64,000 bases of DNA from Actinernus sp. WN-2022 (GCA_030867875.1 JAOWCC010001634.1:34739867-34803866); one strand, 5' to 3'. Numbered from the stretch's first letter, positions 13,601 to 25,943 are shown. Made by a program: numbers and translations. Notes: generated by a model not told the origin, from the letters alone.

Positions 13601-16600
13601 TCAGCTGGGGAAAAGGGAACCTCATTTGCTGAAATGAACCGTAGTGACTGTTCTAATGCAAAGAAGGGACCTGCTGTGGATTATAATGCCTTCAAAGATT
13701 TCCACCAGTCAGAGACATCTGCCCACATCATTGCTGCATGGATGGAATTCGCAGGGATGGATAGCATAGAAGGCAAGTGGCATTATTTATTTGAAGTTAT
13801 AGTCATATTATTAATAACTGAAGTTTGAACCTGGGGCAATTGCAAGGTTATCTCTTGCTTCAAGGTGTGTGAAAAAACAGTTAGACAACAACTAAGATAA
13901 TATTTTTTATGCACTTTATATACAACCCCACCCCCCCCCCCCCCCCCCCCCCCCTACATTTCAATCTGATTTATTCCACACCAAAATATGTGAAAGCTAC
14001 AGCTAGATTAATAAAATTAAAGTAATTAAAGAATTTAATATTAGAATTTGCAATAGAACAACTTGTGCTTTAGAAATATCTTATGTGGTAAAGTTAAATA
14101 TTCTTTACTAGATTATTTTTGCAAGGAAGTTATATAGAAATGTTTTTCTTCTTGATTTTGTATGTTTTATTTATATTTTTTATTTCTAAATGGAAAGGAT
14201 TGCCTGAACATCGAAGACTTCCTGATAGTACAGCAACCAAGAATTGGGGAACAGAGCAGATGCGCAATTGGCTAAGCAGTGAAATTGGAGAGTTCTTAAA
14301 TGCTTATGCATTCACACACACAACACAGCATCTAAACGAGTTTGTAGCTGCAGTGGAAGGACTTGAAACCCTTCAGAAAGATGGTTTCGCATGTAACGTG
14401 TGTGGACAGACATTTAAGCATCATTCAACTAGAGTGAAGTATGCCAACTGAATTCTATTTAACAATTAGACTTTGAGCTTGAGGTTTCTATCAGCAGATA
14501 GTTGGCAAGGGGCACAGCATATCTGTCTAAGTCGATAGAAACCAAGTGAGTAAGTCTAATTGTTTTACAAATTATAACCAAACCACCTTTCTATCAATAT
14601 TATTTAGCAACAGAGAGAACCGTGAAAAATGACAATTTTCAAAATCAATTTTGTTTGATCTAGCATGGCAACAGTAGGCAGCCAATCAGATTGCAAGTTT
14701 GCTTGCTAATAGATGGTGGCTGGGTTATGCCAAGTCATAATAGACCTTATCATGATTTCAGAAAAATGGCCCACAGCTTGTGAAGTGAAGTCAGATTTAC
14801 ATTGTATCCATACAATTGCTTATAAAAACGACAATTTGACCTTTACCTTTAGTCAGTACGTTTTGCAAGACGGGGATAATAATTTATCTATGCGCCATTT
14901 GTTTAGGTACTTGTTGATGTCAGTTTTTGTCATGTCCATCAAAACCAAGCACTTTTCAAGATGAATAATACCAAGTCAAATAATTTATTAATGACCCATT
15001 CTAGTCATGAGAGGACTCAACATGGACAAGTTCCAAACCCCTCTAATGAAGTCGAGCGAGACGAGTTTGGTTACTACATTTGCAGAAGTCAGTGTGGGAA
15101 GAGATACAAGACCAAACAAGGAAGAACCAGGTTTGTACACCGAACAAATTTTCTATATTTGCAGAAGTGACGGGTATCATTACTAAAAAAAAAACTTTAG
15201 GTGTTTTAATTTATTTGCCTTTAATACTAGTACAGTTTATTTCATCAATTTTGGTTACCATTAGTTTTGCCTTTTTCTACAGTATGGCTATGGACTTGCT
15301 GTATCTGTGTCCCACTCATACCAAATTCCCTCTAGATCCATTATGTATATTTCTATGATAATACCATGATCCCTTTGGCTTCCTTTGTTTGTTCAGGGAC
15401 ATTTAATCTCTAATATCCCTCATCGGCATGCATACTTTCACTAAATCTCCCTCATTAACCATACATGTACAAGAGGGAAACGTAGGAGAGGCATGCAAGC
15501 TGGCGAGGAGACATTAAAGTCCCCCTGACAGCATCGGGTTAGAGTGAGTACTGGGTAGTACTAAATCGTATACCCTTCATCCTCTGTCAACTTGTACCTG
15601 CACGAAGTACCCTTCTCGATTCCTTATACTGCTTCTTTCGTGTGGGATGTTACCATGTATATGCATGACCTTTGAATATTTAGTCAAGGAATGATTACAT
15701 TGTGTTTTACTGCTATTCTACTCAAAAACAACACAATTGTCTCCAGGGGAAGCCATTCAATTTATTGCACTCAATCAAGCATAATAACAAAACGTTTTCA
15801 AAAGCAACTCAACTGGGACATGTTTACTTCAGGCAGAGAGAACTCAACTTCTCGCAGATTAGTTCGCTTCCTCTGAGATCATAGTATTACAATCTAATAG
15901 CATGACATTTTGGGAAATTAGTGATAAATTTCCCAGAGAGCTGAGGGAGGTTTGTGGAAGTCCTGACGCCACAGGCAGAGGAACTTTTACAAATCATCCC
16001 TCAGCTCTTGGGGAAATTTAATCACTTATTTCACTCAGGTCATGCTGTTACTTATAATACTATGCCATATGTTGTACAATCAGTAATATTTTATTGACAT
16101 CAAAACACACACAAAAAAAGTAATTATAGTTGTAATACCTCCTTTTCTTTGCAATACAGACATGAGCGAAACCAACATCAGTTGCAGGAGACAGAACTGC
16201 CAGAGCAGCTAGACACTGATCAAGATGCACAACAAGATTATAAGCATAATTACCATTGTGCCAGATTAATGTTTGGTCTACTGATAATGCTATTGGATGA
16301 TTCTGTAAAGGAAGGTGATTCTGATAGGCTTCTAAAATGCATGAAAGTTTCACTCCTTCTGCTTTACACATATAAGAGGGTTAAGTACGCATATGCTGTC
16401 CTACTGTTTCTTGCTAAAGTCCATGCTATTTTGTCAGAAAACCTTGCATTTGAATTGCTTCAGAACAGGTTTTTTAACAGCTCAGGGAGAGCTGGAGGAA
16501 ATATACCTCTTGATCTCAGAATGGAGCACTTAAATAAGTTACTGAAGATAGCATTGAAACAACTAGGATCGAATATAACAGAAACTAGTGCTCAGCGAAT

Positions 16601-16886
16601 TGCTAAATCTCTATCAACACTGGAATGTGTGTTAAAAAACGTAGATAATGACTGCCAGCTTAAGTCAAGGAGTGGGTTTCATAGTTCAAAGCACTTAGAT
16701 GAAACAATCATCAGCATCACACAAGATTTGAATGATGAGAAAGTGTTCAGCACTCAACCTGGAAGAAGCTATGCTTCTTTTAAAGGCTTTAAGGGAAATA
16801 TTCTTCATAAGCTAGATTACCGAGAGTTTTTCAACTGGGCTTCAGCTAAATTTAAGCTATGGCAAGCAGTCTATTATAAGGAATAG
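7691..16886 (+). CDS. DUF6589-type transposase, 8 exons, 1,115 aa
   Basis: Predicted exons are 7691-8245, 9169-10067, 11093-11432, 12688-12945, 13571-13772, 14198-14438, 15005-15130 and 16160-16886. Phases match at every junction and the total is 3,348 nt with one terminal stop. All introns are GT-AG except intron 5, whose donor is AAG|GCAAGT (GC-AG). The N-terminus (residues ~12-90) has seven cysteines in a zinc-finger-like arrangement. The DUF6589 core follows: TDNVD (~488-492), HGDQLTEER (~640-648) and LRMEHLN (~994-998). These supply plausible D, D and E catalytic residues. Two C2H2-like fingers (~817-840 and ~856-880), each split by an intron, lie between the second D and the E. The protein would act in the nucleus to excise and insert the element. 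The domain call is from memory of the family. The exon model needs transcript support. Confidence 0.8.
8510..8968. mobile_element. MITE in intron 1 of the transposase
   Basis: Inverted ends of about 40 bp, each containing GAGGGGTCGACCCCCGGG or its complement, enclose about 455 bp of non-coding DNA. It lies wholly within the 8246-9168 intron, so splicing should remove it. The target duplication is uncertain. Confidence 0.7.
10358..10412. repeat. 18-bp tandem repeat, about three copies
   Basis: Tandem copies of 'gtagttcatgtggaccag' within intron 2 of the transposase gene. No function evident. Confidence 0.85.
11820..12645. mobile_element. Foldback MITE in intron 3 of the transposase
   Basis: Each end is itself a hairpin built from 'ctaccctgttttcacaaaa' and its complement (11822-11885 and 12573-12643). 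The homology continues inward in inverted order to about 11960 and 12505 ('aaagggcaaatg' against 'catttgccctttc'). This gives inverted ends of roughly 130 bp. No coding capacity. The flanks are TA-rich, so the duplication cannot be fixed. Confidence 0.75.
13245..13466. repeat. Inverted repeat in intron 4 of the transposase
   Basis: 'gtaggtcctctggaatgttg' and its complement, 28 bp with few mismatches, about 165 bp apart. Probably the core of a MITE spanning roughly 13200-13500. Confidence 0.65.
14464..14562. repeat. Small hairpin in intron 6 of the transposase
   Basis: 'caattagact' plus 'ggtttctatc' are repeated in inverted order within about 100 bp. It lies immediately downstream of exon 6. 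Confidence 0.55.
15896..16050. mobile_element. Short MITE in intron 7 of the transposase
   Basis: Inverted ends of about 50 bp ('agcatgac', 'gggaaattagtgata', 'gagctgaggga' and complements) enclose about 50 bp. It ends roughly 110 bp upstream of the exon 8 acceptor. Confidence 0.65.
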
Positions 16887-18272
16887 AAACTGACTCCATG
16901 GTGGAACAGGATAACTTAATTATTTGTTATGCTTAACTCAGTGGCACTTTTACATGAAGTACATCTATAGTACCAATTTGTTATCAATATAACAAGGAAA
17001 CTATTCAGCAACAAAATTTGCTTTTAGTGGATTTTGTATGAGTGGAATCAAACTACATGTATGGTATGTCCGAAGCCTAACCATAACCAGCTATTATGCC
17101 ACCTTGCCTTTCAATAACTCTGTATTTTTTATTGGAAGAAATAGCCATAATTAAATGGCATCCAATGTTATGCCATGGCATATTGATTTGCAGTAACTTG
17201 CCAATTAACTCATACAAAATCTGCTCTAGATAGTAAATAATGAATAAAGTACATGTAAGTTGCATGAATCACTAGAAAAAAACAGATGTTATGAAGTGAA
17301 CCTCATCTGGTATAATACATTTAAGGCACTCGACATGTACAAGCAATACCAGACCCTATTTCTTGTATTAAGAACAACATTAATACTACAGTATTTCAGT
17401 TTTGAGTGAAGCATTAAAGAATAGCACACTAAGTATTACTGGAAATCTTAGTGTACATATTGTTTTCCTTAAACTGAATGGATGTACATGCACTTCTGAT
17501 AGGAATCAATGAATTCTGTTCTTGATGGAATGCTGTTACTTTAAAGCTACATGTATAATATCCCCGTGTTTCCTAGGGTTGGCATGTGTCACTTAAATTC
17601 ATCACTGCATTATAACGTGAGATTACTAGACATGTAAGTACATGTAATGTAGTTGTTGTGAATGACAACTGTAAATTAATGACATGGTTCATACAGCTTT
17701 AGCCAAACATGATGAAGGGCAAATTTTGATTATATTTTTTTTATGAAATTACACCTGTCCATATTATATAGATATGGATACTAAGAAGTTTAAAGACTCT
17801 CTCAGAACTAAGTCTAACAGAATGGTTATACACCATTGGTTTGGATTTATAATCTTTAAAGGGAAAACTGGCTGGTGGAACAAGTTGCTGTTAAATTGTT
17901 GGCAATATGGTCTAAGTTGAAAATATATAGAAAAAAATGGATTTATTTTAATTTTAATTTTTGACAAAAGTACATGTATGAGACAACTTAAGTCCCTATT
18001 GTTAAACAACAAATTAAAGCTATTGTTTTTTTTACAATAGGGACCACCATGAGACATCATCAGATCCAAGATGGCAAATGGCTCATATTCGTATTTATTA
18101 TTTTGTTTTTAAAAATTAAAACATTTTATCAACATATATTCAACTTTGACCATATTTCCAACAATTTAATGGCAACTTGTTCCAACAGCCAGGGTCTCCT
18201 TTAAAGATATGCAGTCGAATGCAACCTTAAGCTTTTCAAGACTGTACAAACCATGAACAATATTTAGTTCAA
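16887..18272. other. Intergenic region between the convergent transposon genes
   Basis: AT-rich DNA holding the 3' ends of both genes. No conserved reading frame. A short inverted repeat 'gtccctattgt/acaatagggac' lies at about 17992-18046. Nothing else recognised. Confidence 0.55.
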
Positions 18273-20530
18273 TCAGAAATTAACATCATACTCCGGCAGA
18301 TCCAAATGAAGAAAGTCAGTGTCTTCATTATCTTCTGGAGTCAAAACAGCACATACCGAGTTGGTATTGTTTGTGAAGCTTTTAGACTGGAGAACTTCAC
18401 TGTTGATTAGACAAAGGCGTTCCATGTCCTGTTCATAATTTGCAATGTCTCCAAAAAGTTCCTGGAAGACTTCCAGTATGTCCATTACATGCTGTGTACA
18501 ATAAATGGAGAAGTTCTGGTACAAGTATTCAGATGAACAAACTCTTCCAGCATTCTTAACAATGTCATCTATAAGTTCATCAGTAAAGCTTTGGCTTATT
18601 GTATCATGAAAGAAAGATAATCCCCCCATTGAATAATTCTGTTTTAGTTCGAACAGAGACATCTTCAAATCATTTTCATCGGTGAGCGTCATACACCTCG
18701 TGATAGAACTGGGCACTTCTTCTGGTTCATCTTGCTTAGCTACTTTCAGATAAGGTGGTTCAATGCTGGCACAACTGTCAGCACTGCACTTACAATGGCT
18801 TCTGCAGTGGGAACAGCAGAGGTGGCCAGGAACCAAAGAAGAAACTGAATCACTGAAATGATCATAAAGGGCTTTTCTCTGACATCCTTCTGTATTTGCT
18901 ACAACTTTTACATCTTTACCACATCTGGAAAGCTGTCGTCTTGTGAAATATGTTACACTGTGAGCTTGACTTCCATTGCGCCCACCTCGTCCAGCTTGCT
19001 GCATTAGATCAACGACACTTGTGGGCGGGCCAAACTGTACCACATACTTCACATTTGGAAAATTAATTCCCATTCCGAGGGCACAAGTTGCAATAACAAC
19101 TCTCCTCATTCCATTCCTCCTGAAATCTTCCTCTATTTCTGCTTTTCTGAACTCCCAGGTCCTGGCATGGTATACTCCAAGAAGACAATCTTTCTTTCCA
19201 TCATCAGAAACAATGAAAGCCTTTTCCTTCAAGATAAGCAGCAAATAACTTAGGACATTTGATATGTCATTGAAAGTATTGCAAAATATAATTGTTTGTG
19301 GAGTTTCTTTGCCCTTTTCTGCTACCATATCTGCAATCCATTTCAAATGAGTCACTGCATCTTTCTCATTTGGAATTGGCATGAAATCCAGAACAATGTT
19401 TTCCTTATTAGGACATACATCAATTGTGAAAGGTTTGATCATACCACTTGCTTTAATGAGCTTGGCTCTCTCATTCAACTGTACCGTTGCAGTTAATGCA
19501 AGCATTGGAACACCAGGGAGAAATGATCTCAGGTCCTTCACTCTGCCAAATGCTTCTCTGAATGGGTCCTTTGCTTTCTTCCCTTGTGGGAGTCCCCTTA
19601 AAACAGAAAATAGAGTAATACGATTGTCGCTTGCATCTAAGCGTCAACATGTGAGATGAAAACATGTGCTAATTATTGGGTACCAAATGTAATGTGATTA
19701 GTTATCAACCTTTCGAAGTTTGAAGGCATGCTAGATGAACTTTTGTGCTCAAAAACCAACTTATTCTCTTCCCATATTGATAATTCTCCAAACAGCTCTT
19801 GACCACTTTATTTCTGAAGGCACACCTGGTTTGACATTATGGCTGTATTTGTTTACTGTGTTTATTGTAAATATCCTCAACTACGAATCAGGTTTTGCCT
19901 CGCGTGTTCATGCAAATTATGGTAATTATTATAGATATTATAATGAATAATATCCTGGTCACTCCAAAGTCGGTGTTGACGATTTAGATAAATTTAACTA
20001 AATTACAGTTAACGATTTAGATAAATTTATGCCTTTTAAAAATGAACTTACCATCCTGTAATTGAGTGGACTTCGTCAATCGCTATTGCAACAGTTTGCC
20101 TGCCTAGCTTCCCCTCTTTAAGCTCTGTTGTCCATCTTTTTGAGAGCCAGGACTCTGGACTCCCGTACACGATCTCGCACTCGCCATTAGTCACACACAT
20201 CTCGTCTTGATCGCTGGTGTCGTCGATCCCAATTGCGGCGGCTGATACTCCAATTGCCTTTAGTTCTTTGACTTGGTCAGTCATAATGGCAACCAACGGA
20301 GAAACTACAACAATTGTAGCTGCATTCTTACCATTTAAAGCTTTCATCAATCGAGGAAATAACTGAAAAATTAAGCTCTTCCCGAAGCCGGTAGGTAACG
20401 ATGCAAACACATCTTTGCCACTCGCCAGGTTTTCTAGGCATTCTTCCTGCTCCCGTCGAAGTGATTTCACGTGTGGGAAATCCCTCAACAAATTTTGAAG
20501 TATACCACAAATATCGCTTCGAGAAGCCAT
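18273..20530 (-). CDS. RecQ-like superfamily 2 DNA helicase, 2 exons, 600 aa
   Basis: Minus-strand exons are 20530-20052 and 19596-18273. The donor ATG|GTAAGT and acceptor TTTTAAG|GGG rebuild a single Trp codon, and 1,803 nt give 600 aa plus stop. Helicase motifs in order: I LPTGFGKS (45-52), Ia VVVSPLVAI (~74-82), II DEVH (152-155), III LALTATV (192-198), IV TIIFCN (261-266), V VIATCALGMG (327-336), VI QQAGRGGR (359-366). A Cys-rich RecQ zinc-like segment (HLCCSHCRSHCKC) follows. The C-terminal ~200 residues match nothing I know. It should translocate and unwind DNA using ATP, probably serving transposition of this element (inference). It is convergent with the transposase. An independent exon from a host RecQ gene is unlikely because the whole gene lies between the TIRs. 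Confidence 0.85.
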
Positions 20531-20629
20531 GAGTCATGAACTTTAGGAATACCGGTACTTAGACATGACAGATCGGTGTTGATGCGAACTGTCAAAATTG
20601 ACCAATCAGAGGGTATACCAGGAGCTGGT

Positions 20630-20890
20630 ATACCGGAACAAGGTTCTGAATAGAATGTCCACAGGCCCTCTTTCCTTTCCTCTTTCTCTCCCATTCCCCC
20701 TCCCTTCCTCCCTCTCTACCCCAGTCCTCCTCCCCCTCCCTTCCTCCCTCTCTATCCCAGTCCTCCTCTCCCCCTCTCTACCCCAGTCCTCCTCCTCTTC
20801 TTTTCTTCCCCTCTCTACCCCAGTCCTCCTCTTCTTCTCTTCTTTTTTTGTCCGAATTTTTTTAGTATCCAAGGGCCTGTGAACAGGCTA
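20630..20890. repeat. Right subterminal region and TIR, with polypyrimidine tandem repeat
   Basis: Contains the inner block (complement of GAGGGCCTGTGGACATT, 20645-20665). A homopyrimidine tract of imperfect 'ctaccccagtcctcct' units follows to about 20850, and then the terminal inverted repeat ending at 20890. The left end has a shorter purine-rich counterpart. Confidence 0.75.
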
Positions 20891-21890
20891 CATGCATATG
20901 TGTGTTTGTACTTTTTGGAATAAATTATCTCGGCCGGGGAACTGGTAACTACACGTACACGATGCGAGTGGCCATTTTGGTGAATGCCAGCATGGCTTGT
21001 GTTTTCTTTCGCGATCGGTTAGTTACTTGCCTTATTTTCCGACAATCCAATGCAATGATGTTTCAAAGGTTCGCAAGTACAATTGAGCAAAGCCTGAGGA
21101 AAGTGTGTAGTACATCTGGAGGACCTTGAACATTCAACTCGGCCATAATTATTTATAATTTTTTTATTTAAAATTTTATGCTGAACCCGTCCCGAGTGAA
21201 TGTGCGATCGAAAAATATGCTGTTGGCTTGCTCGCTGCATTGAATTGTGCTGTTCGGTTTGCCGATACCCAAACTGCAAATGGTCAAGATGCTATAAATC
21301 ATACCTGAAGGCTGAAGAGAAATACATTGATATGAATATTTCACACGTGTGCATTGTGGTGGTTTGTTACGACACCAGCGAAGTTGAACGGAGAACTGAG
21401 TCAAACTCAAATCAACTCACCATAATTTGTAAACAACCGAGTGAATTCTGTTGGCTTGCTCGCTGTACTGGATTCTGCTTTTCGCTGTACATACAGATAC
21501 CGAAACTACAAACAGTAAGATGACCTGGCTGAAGAGAAACAAGGTCCGAGTTTTCTAGATACCCGTAATCGCCGTATCTTGTGTGAGTTACGACACTGTA
21601 CATCTTGGTTATACAAATTAACGGATTCAAATTAACACTACATTCAGACAGAGAGTTAATCTATACCTACACTTTGATATGCCAAGGAACTGGAATATCA
21701 ACACAGTACAAGGTGAGGGAAATTTAAAGTACTGACCAATTAATCTACACTGAATTTCTAACAGGCTGATCAAAGCGATCAAAGCCAGGACCCGGCTACC
21801 AACATTGACGGTGACCATAAATTATTCTGGAACTAACAATGGCGCTCAATATTCTGCAGCCAACCTTGTTCTCACTTGAAAAATACCCGG
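20891..21890 (+). repeat. Duplicated repeat, copy B, right part
   Basis: Begins with the right target duplication catgcatat and then matches 6113-6765 with several indels, including an extra ~200 bp near 21370-21570. Together with 7325-7440 it forms the copy that received the transposon. Confidence 0.8.
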
Positions 21891-21961
21891 ATTTAACATA
21901 ATGTGAATGATCTGAATCGAAGGAACTGCATGGGCTGTACTTTATGCACATGCATACCTCA

Positions 21962-23363
21962 GGGCTTGACACTAACTTTTAAGACTTGTTGCCACAGTGG
22001 AAAAGTAAACTGAGTAACTATTGAACATGTATTAAGGACGGTGCCTACTATTGTCAGCGCGCACGCCGTTCTGCGCATCTTGCGTCCCGCGGGTCATCCC
22101 GCGAGACAGGCCATTTGCAGGACTATTTTGAAAAAGCTGTGTTAATTGTGTAATTTTACAGACAGAAAGATGAAGGATTTTAAAATACGGTCGAAAGATA
22201 TGCTTGAGAAATAAACGATTTGGGAAATCTTTAAATTCCACTACACGGCCACGAAAGACAATTTTCAGCTGAAATGGTATTAAGACAGCCGACCATTTCA
22301 ATGATTTATCGTGGGAAGATGGTCGAAGAATCGTAGATTTAGGAGATTTACCCGACCAATTGAATGAAGGTTGTTTGGACTGCCATGAATCACTGCTGTC
22401 TTTTCGCCCAGCGCCTTGTGCTTTAGGCCTGTCGATGCTTTCGAGTTTCGTCAGTTTCTCCAAACATGGACTCGGCCGAGTATAAACAATGTGTGAAAAA
22501 ATTAATACGGTCAAATAAGCTTTGTGAAAACGGGTAAACCTCTTGGAAATCCAAAGAAGAATGAAGAAGGAAGGACTGTATGGGGTTTGAGCACAAAGGA
22601 AGCAGTAACAGCTTTGATTTTCAATGAAGAAAGTCGAAAGACGGGACTGACTCTTTTCCCCACCGCCATCTTGAAAATCTCCCAGAATGCAATAAAAGAA
22701 ACCAATTTTCAGACTTACTAGGGAGGCCTTGGTAAAAAATGTCAATTTTTGAAAATAAAATTAGCGATAAAGAGGCTTACTGTCCACATAACTTTTTAAA
22801 ACGCGTGGATACCCCCATTTTTTCTTTTTGTAATCTATAATATAGAAGCTAAACAACGTTTACATATATTTTTTGTCTTTATAAAATTGAAACTTGATGT
22901 CCATTTCGGCCAAAAATATGTGTGTGTTCATGGTCACTAATGAGGCTTACAAAGCAAAATTTGTACAAAAAATGATAATTATTGTAAGATAAATAGTTTG
23001 ATTGGCATCCTTTGTGAAGAACGCTATGTCTAACGTTTCTTGTCCTAATATTTTGCCAGATAACCAAAAATATTAATCGAATTAAAAATAGTTTCTCGGA
23101 CAAAGAAAAATGCTGAGTCAGCACTTTTTTCGAATTTCATCCTTAATTATCTCTCTTAAACGTATGGGTACCCCATAATTTGTTTTATGATTTCAAAAGC
23201 TCCTTAGGGGGTTCAAACAATACATATAGATTTTTAGAAAACAAATTGGTTTGCAATTAGTAGGCACCATCCTTAAAAACATACTTTCCAAACCAAGCTT
23301 TTTACTTTCCACAGGAAAATTTTACTTTCCAGTGGTAACAGGGTAACTGTTAGTGTCAAACCC
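21962..23363. mobile_element. MITE interrupted by a Kolobok-like MITE
   Basis: Inverted ends 'gggcttgacactaac' (left) and complement 'gttagtgtcaaaccc' (right), each followed inward by a CCACxxTGGAAAAGTAAA-like block. A second element (22036-23272) has been inserted inside it. Confidence 0.6.
22036..23272. mobile_element. Non-autonomous TTAA-targeting element (Kolobok or piggyBac type)
   Basis: Inverted termini GGACGGTGCCTACTA (left) and complement TAGTAGGCACCATCC (one mismatch), flanked on both sides by TTAA (22032-22035 and 23273-23276). 1,237 bp with no transposase frame; the open frames inside are not recognisable. TTAA duplication is shared by Kolobok and piggyBac. Which one is not decided here. 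Confidence 0.75.
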
Positions 23364-24285
23364 TGTACCTATATAGTTTATGTTCTAGGAACTGGAATTC
23401 AGTTTATACACATCTGAATAGTAATATTTATTTAAATACGTACTTTATATGAATCCCTTTATATATCCTGTAATATACTTATTTTATATATCCTGTAATA
23501 TTGTGTCCCCAATTAGCTTTACAGCTAAATACTATTGACACTCAAAGTTCATGTATGCATGTATGTATGTAAATGTATGTAGCTATAGCCTGGGTTGATT
23601 TGTGTTCTACACTAACTTCAATTATTGCTTTACACTGTATACCACACAGCAAAATGTGCTACTAATTCTCAAAGCAATGCCATAACCATATAAAACACAC
23701 ATGTATACATATAGCCCCATAAGCATTGCATCCAATTATTTAATGTTACACAAAGATAATTACAGTTTTATACCCAGATGCATCCCCTTGTATATTATTA
23801 CATATAAGTCAAGACATCAAAATTTTCACATTAGTTAAAAAACAAGCACTTTTGATCAGGATTACGTACACCGTCCACATCATTGCAGCAATTTTTCAGC
23901 TTTTCAGACTGTTGCCACAGTCCTTTCTCTTTCAAAAAATATGTCGAACGCACTTCGATAATCTATGATTACTTCTAGTACAAGTATAAGTTGAACTGCA
24001 AATATCGGCTCTGTCTTCGTGTAGAACTTCGGCTTCGCCGGCAACCTTCAGTAAAATTGAATTGAAAGAAACACAGATAAATACCTATCGTATTGTCTAT
24101 TGACTTGTTGGCGTTTCATAGAAACTTAAAACTCACCATAAACATTAATCCTCTGCAATTCGTCTTCCGATGTCTTGTGAGATCAAGATGGCCGTCACGA
24201 AGGCTAGCGAGGAACGCCAGGTCGAATTCTTGAATCAAAACAAAAACAAACGCCTGCAATGGATGCCGGTCGACATAGAGTCTTT
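23364..24285. other. Dispersed repeats, no gene
   Basis: Includes the partner of the 2658-2850 repeat (23705-23900) and, at 23936-23995, a relative of 7258-7310 ('gtcgaacgcac', 'gataatctatgattacttc'). No coding exon supported. Confidence 0.6.
23705..23900 (+). repeat. Dispersed repeat, copy 2 (partner at 2658-2850)
   Basis: Direct match to 2658-2850 with scattered substitutions and small indels. Confidence 0.8.
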
Positions 24286-25942
24286 AAGTACTAAATAAAT
24301 TGTAACAAACATATTAAAACTATTAATTGGTAAAATAGGTGTTAACTAAGTGGTGGTTGAAGGTGATATTAAAATTAGTCCACATGAAATTAGGGGAATC
24401 ATAAGATGAGTGATAATGTGTGTATGGATTAGCAGGGTTTTAGCCCAGAAGGTTTGGGGTAAGGTGAAGCAAAATCAGAAATGAGAAAAACACTAAAAAA
24501 AGGAAAATTATCAGTAGTGAGAGCTGCTAAATAAACAATAACTGATATAACAATGTGGTGGCCTGATGATATGAGAGTGAAGGGAGTGGGGGAAGTTGCT
24601 TGGGGAAAGGAGGGCATTGGCACCCCTGCCCCATCTCTCCTTATTTGACTGGCTAAACCCCTAGATAGGGTGAGCTAATATATCACACAGAGCATGCAGG
24701 GATAGGGGAATATGAACCACTACTAATTACAATCGGTTTGTGCTAAGCTTTTCATTATATATAATTATCAAATTATCAATAATAATTATTCTGTACAAAA
24801 TGGTAGTGTTAGAAATTTGAATCCATTCAAAAAGCCCAAGCAGTGTCCAAAAGCCTCTGCTAGATATATTCTAACTACAAATAAACTTATTTTAATGGTA
24901 TATGAATAATAAAATCAATACTGTATGCTGTTACACAATAATGTAAGTGATACAAAGTCAGGGAATATACATTGAAGGGTAGCGTATGAATTGTATACAA
25001 TGTGAAAAAAGGGTATGAAAAAATAGAATTGACCATATAATGGGTAGGGATAGGTGAAGAAAAACGTGCTATCATTCTTTATTAATGTAAAAGTTCTGTA
25101 CAAAATTTAAGTGAAAACGGCTTTGGGGAACTATGAACGGATAAACTATATTCTAACTGGAACTATGTCTGGATGGTTATCCAGTACAATGGCTGCTGTT
25201 TCGGTATACTCGTTGCCTGCATCTTATCAGTTGACTCCAGCTTTTTCCAATGTTTGTTTTCTGTTAGGTGAACAGTAGTTACATTTCCCATCGATAGCAC
25301 TTCACTTGCTGTATTAAATAGCAAAAGAGATTAGATATCATGACATGAGCTTATTAAACAGCCTATCAGAAATAAACTAAAATTTGATTTGCACCTCACA
25401 CTTTGCCTCAATTTTAGACCACAATACTAATTTACTTTAGGCAAAAGATATTTCCGACTCCTTTAGGCCATCCCTATTTTTTTTTTCGTTTCTCATCGGT
25501 GGGGTTTTCAAAAATTGGGTCGGTCGGTCGGGTGAGAAAAAAAAAATTGTAATAAAAAATACGCGGATAGACTGGAACTAATAAGGCGCGGTTGCACAGG
25601 CGAGGTTACAAACCAACATAGACGACGAAACCATCGATGTCGTCGTCCATATACGCTACAAACATGGAATTACAAATGCACCGCCGAAACTATTGTGTAA
25701 CCTACCCTCGAGCATGAGCTTCCAGGAGCTGCTCTAGGGTTTCTTCACCCCCACCCGTCCCCCCCCAAAAAAAAATATTTCTACAAAGAGCCACAAAAAT
25801 GGGTCGGTCGGACGATGAGAAACGGAAAATAAAAAAGGGATGGCCTTAAGTTAGCTTAGATATCTTCGACGGAAAGATGCTCCTGAAATAATTAATATCG
25901 TCCTCTGTAAGCTGCAAAGGTTTTTTAGATTTGCAACCTGTC
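24286..25942. repeat. Left arm of a large inverted duplication
   Basis: Apart from a 380-bp MITE (25466-25845), this arm is the complement of 30138-31405 with high similarity. Both arms contain the same unrecognised short open frames, so these are not evidence of genes. Confidence 0.85.
25466..25845. mobile_element. Harbinger-like MITE with TTA target duplication
   Basis: Inverted ends GGCCATCCCTATTTTT... and complement ...AAAAAAGGGATGGCC enclose 380 bp of non-coding DNA. Flanking TTA occurs at 25463-25465 and 25846-25848. The other arm of the inverted duplication (near 30225-30240) reads straight through 'ctttaagtta' with a single TTA, which proves the insertion and the 3-bp duplication. 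TWA targets are typical of PIF/Harbinger. Confidence 0.85.
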
Positions 25943-25943
25943 G

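Larger units (their letters stand above)
7441..20890. mobile_element. AcademH-like DNA transposon, apparently complete
   Basis: The element is 13,450 bp. Its ends are inverted repeats starting TAGCCTGTTCACAGGC (7441 onward, and the complement ending at 20890), perfect over 16 bp and diverging after that. A second inverted block containing GCCTGTGGACATT lies inside (7553-7584 and 20645-20680), with purine-rich DNA between the blocks on both sides. It is flanked by a perfect 9-bp duplication, catgcatat (7432-7440 and 20891-20899). It carries two convergent spliced genes, a DUF6589/DDE-type transposase and a RecQ-like helicase. A helicase next to this transposase, with a TSD near 9 bp, is what I recall of the AcademH lineage of the Academ superfamily; I could not check that. 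Several small MITEs sit in its introns. Both genes read open throughout in my exon models. Confidence 0.85.

Noticed and set aside
20606..20872. Charged Lys/Arg/Glu/Gly-rich open frames
   Set aside because: They are translations of the polypyrimidine tandem repeat at the transposon end, not proteins.
2658..23900. The direct repeats at 2658 and 23705 as LTR-like ends of one large element
   Set aside because: The sequence between them includes an independently bounded transposon with its own target duplication, a SINE and MITEs; the repeats also lack LTR features.
24887..25103. Hydrophobic short frames also found at 30600-30816
   Set aside because: They are the two arms of the inverted duplication read in corresponding frames; duplication, not selection, explains their conservation.
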